From: Puccinia triticina
Lineage: Eukaryota; Basidiomycota; Pucciniomycetes; Pucciniales; Pucciniaceae
Length of the DNA stretch: 64,000 nt
Reading direction: 5' to 3'
NCBI RefSeq assembly: GCF_026914185.1
Contig: NC_070574.1
Span: forward strand, 3,224,501 to 3,288,500
Shown: one piece after another, positions 56,677-64,000 of the stretch
How positions within the stretch are numbered: position 1 is the stretch's first letter
Layout: each line of letters opens with the position of its first letter
Notes under the pieces: generated by a model
The model's database searches: none
What the model saw: only the letters and a program-made list of their open reading frames with translations
Told to the model about the DNA's origin: nothing
Program-made: the position numbers and the translations under genes

Positions 56677-57161
56677 TGTACGGCCTTGAATCGATTGTTT
56701 GTCAGCGGTGCCTTGATGGTCCCTTTCAGTCGAGAGTGCATGTTTATATGCGTGACATCTGTTGCAGAGAGTGTGACAGCTCGGCCCCTGTGACAGGTGC
56801 AATATTGTCACCAACTTCGGATTTTCACTGGGTCAAGACATGGATCGACTCCACAACATAAAACCGCAACCACATCGTGAGTAAATTCCTTCTGATATCT
56901 GTATCACAGGATAACTGTTTGATATAAATTTTTCCGACTTGTTAAATGAAAACGTCGAAAATCCAACAGATATCCGATCGAAGCAATTCCATCGACCTGC
57001 CAGTTGGTATGTACTTGACTGCTCTTTCCTTTGCTCGCGAGTCGTAAATAATTGATGTATTGCTCCTCTCCGCTGCCTTCCCAGGCTTTTACCGGCACCC
57101 CAACTACCCTTCATATCGACCTCAAGAGACTTCGACCTCGAACAAATAATTTCTTCTCATC
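56677..57161. promoter_or_regulatory. Shared upstream region of LOA1 and PRP5
   Basis: 485 bp between two divergent start codons must hold both promoters and 5' UTRs. No TATA box at a convincing position or other named element was identified. A small minus ORF (56833-57114) here is not supported. Confidence 0.6.
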
Positions 57162-60100
57162 ATGTCGCCCGCCCGCTCGAGGTCCCCATCTCCCTCCAAA
57201 AACCTAGCACAAGACGATTCTAAGAGAAGGAAGACTCATTCCCATAAAACCGAGCATCCTTATCGACATGAATCTCCTCGGCATCACCAAGACAGCAAGG
57301 TCCGCTCTAGCGACTATCACAATGGTTCAAAGTCTTCTCTATCTCACCGGGATCGAGACCGGGATCTTGATCGAAGGCGTGACCGTCGGGACCGATCAGC
57401 TAGTCCAGATCGCTACACACACAAAGTCAAAGAAAGAGACCGTGATAGAGAAAGAGATCGCGAGAAGGATAGCAACCGCTATCGTACTGATCGTCGACGA
57501 CATGAAGATCGTGGTTATCGTGATAGAAGAAGGAGCAGGAGTAGAAGCAGAGACCGGGAGAGATGGAGTAGAAGACGCAGCAAGTCGCCAGATATTGGTG
57601 AAGGTCTGGATCGTGATCACAGACGTGATAATCAGCCTCGCCGCGAGCAAAATCAGCAGCCCTCAGCATCACTCGACCGCCCTTCTTCACCTAAGCTCTC
57701 AGATATCCCCTCCACTAGCATCGAAATCCCATCCAGGCTTCCTCCGCCTACAGCTACATTAGCTGCCCAAGACGGATCCGAGCAGGCTCTGTCCACCAGC
57801 CAGCATGCTCCTACCACAAGTAGTTCAGATAACCAGAGCCAGAAAGACCTCGATTCTTCGGCTCCCGGCTCCGCAGTTGCCAAGGCTCGAGCGATTGCTG
57901 AGGCTCGTGAAGGTCGTCTTCCAGGTGAGACGCTAGAACAACAAAAACTCCGTATGAAGCGTGAACGTCTCGAACAGTGGAAGGCCAAAAAGGCTCTCGA
58001 GGAGAACTCTAGTTCTAATTCCACTCCTCTTGCACCCCTCATTACCAAATCTGATCCAATCCAGAGTGTCCAAGTTGCCAACAAATCTAAGAATAAGTTG
58101 GACTCATCGGGCTCAATTGCTCCGAAGGGTCTACCGAAGAAGCCACTTGCTGCAGACGAAGCTACAGCTGCTGCTCTCGCCGCTGCTGCAATCTCCGCTC
58201 GTTTAGGAACTGCCCCTCCGCCCACCCTGGCCCCCACCAAGCTCATGAAAAACGCACCTCCGATTGGGATCAAAGGTTTGCCCACCAAGCCAACGTTCAA
58301 TGTGTTTCCAGACCCCACTTCGAATAACTCGAAACTCAGCTCTGCTTTGGGTATTGAGGATGACAGCGGTAAAACGAAGATTCAGAAATTAAAATTCGAA
58401 GCTATCAATGCTGATGATGATCTTTTGAAGCTGGTGGAGGCCGAGGAAGACAGCGACGAGGAAGATCTAGTAGATGGTGGCCATGCTGGATATAATAAAC
58501 GGAAGATTATTGACGGAGTAGAAGAAGAAACCGGAGTAACCGGTGCCGGTCCTGATGAAGTAGACGAAGAGCAGAGTGAAAGTGGATCAAAGATTCGACT
58601 GTCACAAGCTGTAGAGAAAACGACCAAAAAACGATTTGAGGCGGTTTCGAATGTGGAGACGTCCGTACAGCCTGCTCAAGCTATGGATATCGATCAGGAA
58701 GAAATCGATCCTTTGGATGCTTATATGTCTGGAGTTACCGATGAAGTGACCAAAGTCAATGATCGGGATCAAAAAAAGATGAATCAATTGGCGGCTGGAG
58801 CTAAAAAGGTTCTAGAAGAGGACGATGATCACAACGATGAAGAAGATCAGGCAGGTGGCAGTGAAGACGAGATCGACAAGACTAATTTGCGACCCGAAGA
58901 CATCATGGCGTTCGTACTTACTGTACCTCTCTTGGTGACGTCGAATCAGAAAATTCAAATTGAATTTTGGATGCTGACATCTTTCTTCGTTCCCATCTAG
59001 ACTTGTCGCCAAGAAATTGAAGAAGAAAGATTTGGCTCCAGTGGATCATCAAAAGATTAGCTACGAGACATTCAGGAAAGCATTTTATCACCCACCAGCA
59101 GAGGTAGAAGAAATGTCAGACGAACAGGCCGAAAACATTCGTATTGCAATGGATGGCATCAAAATTCGCGGCCAAGACTGTCCCAAACCCGTGATGAAAT
59201 GGAGTTGGTTCGGATTACATGCTGCATGGTAGGTGTTCGCCTTCCCGATGTTTCCTTTGAGCAGATCAAGCATAAGAATCATGGGATCAAAACTGCATGC
59301 TTATACTCCACATTCACTGATATAGCCTAGAAGTCGTCAAAAATCTTGGTTACCAATCGCCGACTCCGATTCAAGGACAAGCTGTACCTGCGATCATGTC
59401 AGGTCGTGACGTGATTGGGGTAGCCAAGACAGGATCTGGAAAGACCTTGGCATTCCTATTACCTATGTTTCGACATATTAAAGATCAAAGACCTCTCGAT
59501 GCGCTCGAAGGACCCATAGCGATGATCATGACGCCTACGAGAGAATTAGCCACTCAGATCTACAAAGAAGGGAGGCCTTTTCTCAAGTCTCTGGGCTTAA
59601 GGGTGAGTGTCTGTCTCATTTAAATACCCGATTATGTCAACATTCTTTCAAGATGAATGTTATGTTCCATCAGTGTACCGTGTGTATATTGATTTTCTTC
59701 ATCACACCGCCTCTCCCTATATATCCGCCTGATCACTATCCCTTAAAGCAAGGGGCCAGCCGGTTTCACACTGATGACAACCTTGCTAACACATGCTTCT
59801 TAACATGCTCACTAGGCCGCGTGTGCTTACGGTGGATCGCCCCTGAAAGATAACATTGCCGACATGAAGCGGGGGGCAGAAGTGATTGTCTGTACTCCGG
59901 GAAGGATGATCGAACTTCTGACTACTAATTCTGGTCGAGTGATCAATATGCGTCGAGTTACTTACCTTGTCTTGGATGAAGCTGATCGAATGTTTGACAT
60001 GGGATTTGAACCACAGGTTAGTCTGATTTCTTTCTAGTACGTATGCGTTGTTCATAGAAGATTGTGTAATAATTGCTTGAATCTGCATCTTCTCATTTCC

Positions 60101-62160
60101 CGCTTCACTTCATTGTTTTAATAAAAAAGGTAATGAAAATAGTCAATCAAATTCGACCCGATCGCCAAACTGTGCTCTTCTCAGCCACCTTCCCCAAGCA
60201 AATGGAAGCCTTGGCTCGGAAGATTCTCCGGAGACCATTAGAAATTACCGTCGGTGGTCGATCAGTAGTCGCCGCAGAAATCGAACAGATAGTTGAAGTC
60301 CGACAAGAATCCACCAAGTTTAACCGATTACTCGAAATTTTAGGCAGATCATACAATGAGGATTCCGAATCACGTTCACTAGTATTCGTCGATCGACAAG
60401 AATCAGCCGATAATTTATTCCGGGATCTTCTCAAGAAGGGATATCCCTGTTTGTCCTTACATGGGGGCAAAGAACAAGTTGATCGAGACCAGGTCATTGC
60501 GGATTTCAAATCAGGAGTGACTCCAATCGTGATTGCAACGTCTGTTGCTGCTAGAGGCTTAGATGTGAAACAACTCAAGTTGGTAATTAATTACGACGCT
60601 CCCAACCACATGGAAGATTATGTCCACCGTGCCGGTCGTACAGGCAGAGCAGGCAATAAAGGTACTTGTATCACCTTTATCGCCCCTGACCAAGAGAGAT
60701 ATGCTGTTGATTTACTAAGGGCGCTGGTCACTAGTGGTGCCAAATATCCCGAAGAACTTAAGACAATGTCGGATTGTAAGCAGCTTTCTTCCACTCGGTC
60801 TACTGTATCTCCAAAATGACAATTCCAACTCCTGTTAAACCTCGACTTGTTTTTCACAGCGTTTTTGGAGAAGATTAAATCAGGGAAAGCTCAAGCCTCG
60901 GGGTCTGGGTTTGGTGGTAAAGGTCTAGACAGACTAGAGAAAGACCGAGACGCCAAGTCACGTGCCGAAAGATCGGCCTATGGTGAGCCTGGAGGAGAAG
61001 AGGCGAGCAAAGAAGAAATTGGAACTGGAGTGGCTGGTGCCGCGGCTAGTGGTACTACGGCAAGTGCCATTCCGACGGTTGAAATCCCAGAAATCAATGT
61101 GGAAGTCAAGAGAGGACCTGCGCCTGATTCAAACAGACGTTCACAACCTGCTGCCAAGCCAACTCCGCCAGCACCGGTAGATGTAGCAGCAACTCCTGCT
61201 CTTACTGCTGCACTCAAAGCAGCTCAAGCAGCAGCCCAGGCGAAAGGGTATGTATCTCCTGTTTTCAAACCGACCTTTCAGAAAGTGTTCATCGACTATG
61301 TACTTAACTGACTGGTAACTTTTTGGAATCAATCGCCGGATTCATAGTCTGGATGCAAGCGGAATCGCCAGAGCCCAAAACGTGGTTGCTGACTTGAACG
61401 CCAAATTGCGATCAATGATTGCTGCTAAGAACGCTCAAGCCCAAGCCGGAAACCATGAATCAGCCAACAACCTCAACAACAATAACAATCGGTCTAAGGA
61501 TCCTGATGCGACCGATTTCCATGCTATCGTCCCCATCAACGATTATCCTCAAGTTCGGTTCTTTTTAAATTTTCCCCCAGTTTTGGTAATCCATGTGCTG
61601 ATACCTTGTGGTTCGATTCTCTTTATTTGATCAGAAAGCGAGATGGAAAGTCACGAACAAAGAGACTATGGTTCAACTGGTTGATAGTACTGGAGCTTCG
61701 GTCACCAACAAAGGTATGATCTTCATCATTTTCGATCAGTCGTTCCAAAGCACAAGTGCTAACAAGTAACTCACCAATTGCGTTTGATGGGAATACGGCA
61801 TTTCAGGTGTATTTTATGAGAAAGGCAAAGAACCTGGTCCGGATGAGCCACCGAAATTACATCTATTGGTCGAGTCTAATGAAGAGTGGAGAGTTGAGTC
61901 ATCTCTTGATTATCTATATATAGGAAAACCGTTGGAATTGAGCCTTTGCAAGGAAGTCGTACTAAAGCAATTCCGCTTCACATTTTGTCTTCTATTCCCT
62001 TGTTCATGTCCGATGGAACTGAACAACTATAATTTAGGTTCAACGAGCTATCACCGAAATCAAGCATATTTTGATCGAAGCCACTACGCAAGCATTAGAA
62101 GCTGAATCGCGAAACCCTGGACACCATCAAGCTGTTGGTAGATATAACGTGTTGGGCTAA
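57162..62160 (+). CDS. PRP5: Pre-mRNA splicing DEAD-box helicase Prp5
   Basis: Ten exons (57162-58909, 59001-59228, 59326-59602, 59816-60016, 60130-60775, 60861-61247, 61348-61552, 61635-61713, 61807-61893, 62038-62160) sum to 1327 codons, 1326 residues. Residues 1-140 are Arg/Ser/Asp-rich, as in DDX46. The Prp5-specific DPLD motif is at about 516. Helicase motifs: SPTPIQ (about 670), AKTGSGKT (691), PTRELA (727), DEAD (805), SAT (835), VAARGLD and [10 protein letters not shown] (983). Prp5 is an ATPase that remodels U2 snRNP and proofreads the branch site during prespliceosome formation, in the nucleus. An Ala/Gln-rich linker and a C-terminal KH-like region follow. The first donor (GC then GTTCGT) is non-consensus. 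All other junctions are clean. Confidence 0.96.
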
Positions 62161-64000
62161 CCTGTTTCCTTTCCCCCTTTTTGTACCTTTCATGTAAAAG
62201 CAAATACACCCATGTTTTTATTTATGATGCAGACAAATTGCTTGCCTACCAAAAAGTATCTTCCCGATAACGATGACAGTTAGCCTTTCTTCCCAAAACC
62301 TTACAATTTTTGGTATCAATTTTGGTTGACAGCCTTGGTCCCTTCTTACCCTTCCTCGAGCTTAACTAAGTCTCTCCGAGGAGGCGCGAAGTGCCTCCGA
62401 AGCAGAGGCTTACCTCTAAAGTCACACCATTGGCCCTACAGACTCGAGAATTTCTGGCAAAAAAACACCTATTTTCTTTTCAAAATGTGTTTAAAAAATG
62501 TAGTTTTTAGTTTAAAAAAGATCTGAGTAGACAGACTTGTAGTCTGCAATCTCAGCTTCCATTTCACCATTTTTTAACCAACTGGCCCCCATGATTACTA
62601 GCCCACTCCAGCCCTGAAGTGGTTCTGGAGTGGTGATCCAGCCGTTTTTGGGCTCAAAATTTGAAATTCCCTGAGCCCGCGCGGTCTCGAAGGGGGGGAT
62701 TGGTCACATAAATCTGCCATGTAAAAAAATTTACAGGACATTTCTTGCCAGGGGGGATGGATATGGGGGAGTTTGAAGTGGGCAAAAATAAGCTAAGAAG
62801 CTTGCCATTCCAATGGTGCAAAGGGCGCGGGATGAATCAAGAGGAAACAGGGAGGTATTGGGGAAAGTGGGGGAGCGTAGGGTCCTCCCTGCCATTTGTC
62901 TCGATCCTGTAGGGCGAGACATGCAACTTTAGAGGCAAGTCCCTCCTTCGGAGGTCGCTACGCTCCCCCGAGGAGGGTACGCTTGTGTTAAGTTCGACCC
63001 TTCCTCCCCTTTTGTCTTGTTGATCATTACCTCCAAACTTGGGGCTATTGACTTGGTTACCCTGAAGTTTTGGATGACAAACTGAGGGAGTGAACACAAA
63101 ATGTCAACTATCAGATATACCTGATGACACATTGTGGTGATGCAATTGCTTGATGGTCTCAGCTACAAATCAGCAGCAAATGGTCCTGCCAGGGAGGGAC
63201 TTGCCTGTAATGTTGAGGTTGTTGTGTGACAAGTACTGAAAAGTAAAGGCATGTAGCACACAGAAAAACAGCATGAAATTTAATGATATCAATAAAACTC
63301 AACAGCCCCAAAGCCATCTAGGGAAACAGGTGAGTTTGCCATGCCTAAGGCCCATCAGGAGTCGGACCCATGCTAAATTTTGATTCTTGGGGGCAAGCAT
63401 CTCTGTGAGACAGAGAACCTGTAGGGCCCTTCCTTTTGTTAAGCTTGGATTGGTGATGTTCTGCAAACTTGCCTGTCCTTTCCCTTCTTTCACTATGCAA
63501 CCTCACCTTTCAGGTTTGCTGATACCAAAGAATTTACTGCCATGCTAACACTAAAGGGCACACTAAAATTCAAGGATTTTTTCCTGTGAGATGAAAAACT
63601 GCTTAGCATAGCAACTTGCCCACTAATTTTCAGTGTAGCAAAGCTGTCTCAAAAACCACTCAATTCAGAAATTAACGGCTTGGAAAAAACAGTCCAAGCA
63701 GATTTTGGACAGATTTTGTCCAACAAGTTTTGTAATCTGTTGGGCCCTTTTTTCAGGTATTTTTGGATGAACTTGGTCCAAAAACTGCTTGGAAAGGAGT
63801 GTCCAAGCAATTAGGTTGTGCAGTGACTGTGCTACCTGCTTTGCTGCATTTTTTTCCACAAAGCAGTTAGACCCTTGGATCTCCTCAGCTATATGGCATT
63901 AAGATATTTATTGGGATACTTTGAATTAAGTCTACTTTGAGCACCCAAAATTTCTTCAATTCAAATGAGCTTGTAAAATATGCTGATAAAATCCAACATC
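62161..64000. other. Downstream non-coding stretch
   Basis: PRP5 3' UTR, then no supported gene to the window end. Fold-back modules occur at 62350-62415 (CTTAACTAAG, GAGGAGGCGCGAAG) and 62936-63000 (AAGTCCCTCCTTCGGAGG, then CGAGGAGGG), and the word CTCTGTGAGACAGAGA at 63402. A segment at 63680-63810 repeats TCCAAGCA/TGCTTGGA words in both orientations and may be another decayed hairpin element. Confidence 0.5.

Noticed and set aside
56833..57114. 93-codon minus-strand ORF upstream of PRP5
   Set aside because: It lies in the shared promoter interval, without splice links to LOA1 and without a domain.
57268..57762. 164-codon plus-strand ORF
   Set aside because: Alternative frame within the Arg/Ser/Asp-rich PRP5 N-terminus; low-complexity codons leave other frames open.
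57653..58318. 221-codon minus-strand ORF
   Set aside because: It is antisense to PRP5 exon 1, which has the helicase-family N-terminus, DPLD motif and clean splice sites. The antisense frame is a by-product of codon bias.

Overview
The window looks like a repeat-rich piece of a basidiomycete genome, most probably a rust fungus (Pucciniales, Puccinia-like). The reasons are short GT-AG introns of about 60-100 bp, fungal orthologues (Rud3, Loa1/Vps66, Prp5), fungal DNA-transposon families, and C-to-T damage of TCG sites in transposons of the kind reported for Pucciniomycotina. No rRNA, CRISPR array or functional tRNA gene was seen. Everything here was read by eye without database searches.

Host genes are few. 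Two copies of a roughly 3.4 kb segment (about 2.8-6.2 kb and 24.8-28.2 kb) carry a cysteine-rich, probably secreted protein gene next to RUD3 (Golgi golgin). RUD3 is complete in the second copy (27.4-29.2 kb) and truncated in the first. The right-hand part is a compact gene island: an unknown two-exon gene (51.7-52.6 kb), then LOA1 (lysophosphatidic acid acyltransferase, minus) and PRP5 (spliceosomal DEAD-box helicase, plus), which diverge from a shared 485 bp interval.

The rest is mobile DNA, often nested. From left to right: a MITE inside a minisatellite; a 638 bp TRIM; an LTR at 6.8-7.6 kb; a 4.7 kb TIR element (7.8-12.5 kb) holding minisatellite and a non-autonomous LTR element with a zinc-cluster gene; a copia RT/RNase H fragment; a fold-back element hosting a second TRIM (13.5-14.05 kb); a MULE transposase with an OTU protease domain (14.3-17.6 kb); a 5.3 kb copia element (18.6-24.0 kb); a hAT-like element with long TIRs, a solo LTR and a minisatellite (30.3-33.3 kb); a mini-CACTA (35.3 kb); a roughly 9.6 kb candidate DNA transposon with a spliced transposase (38.9-48.5 kb); GAGCAT-type and Tourist-like MITEs (48.6-50.3 and 53.2-53.6 kb).

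The most unusual observations are these. (1) Two unrelated TRIM families both carry a tRNA-like sequence with A and B boxes inside each LTR, and both have a primer-binding site complementary to the anticodon arm of initiator tRNA-Met. The copia element has one complementary to the anticodon arm of tRNA-Tyr, so half-tRNA priming appears three times. (2) Arrays of a dyad-symmetric minisatellite unit lie inside several different TIR elements, and their CCGG core is hit repeatedly by other insertions. (3) Premature stops in the transposon ORFs are largely CGA-to-TGA changes, mostly in TCG context, and the minisatellite units show the same signature.
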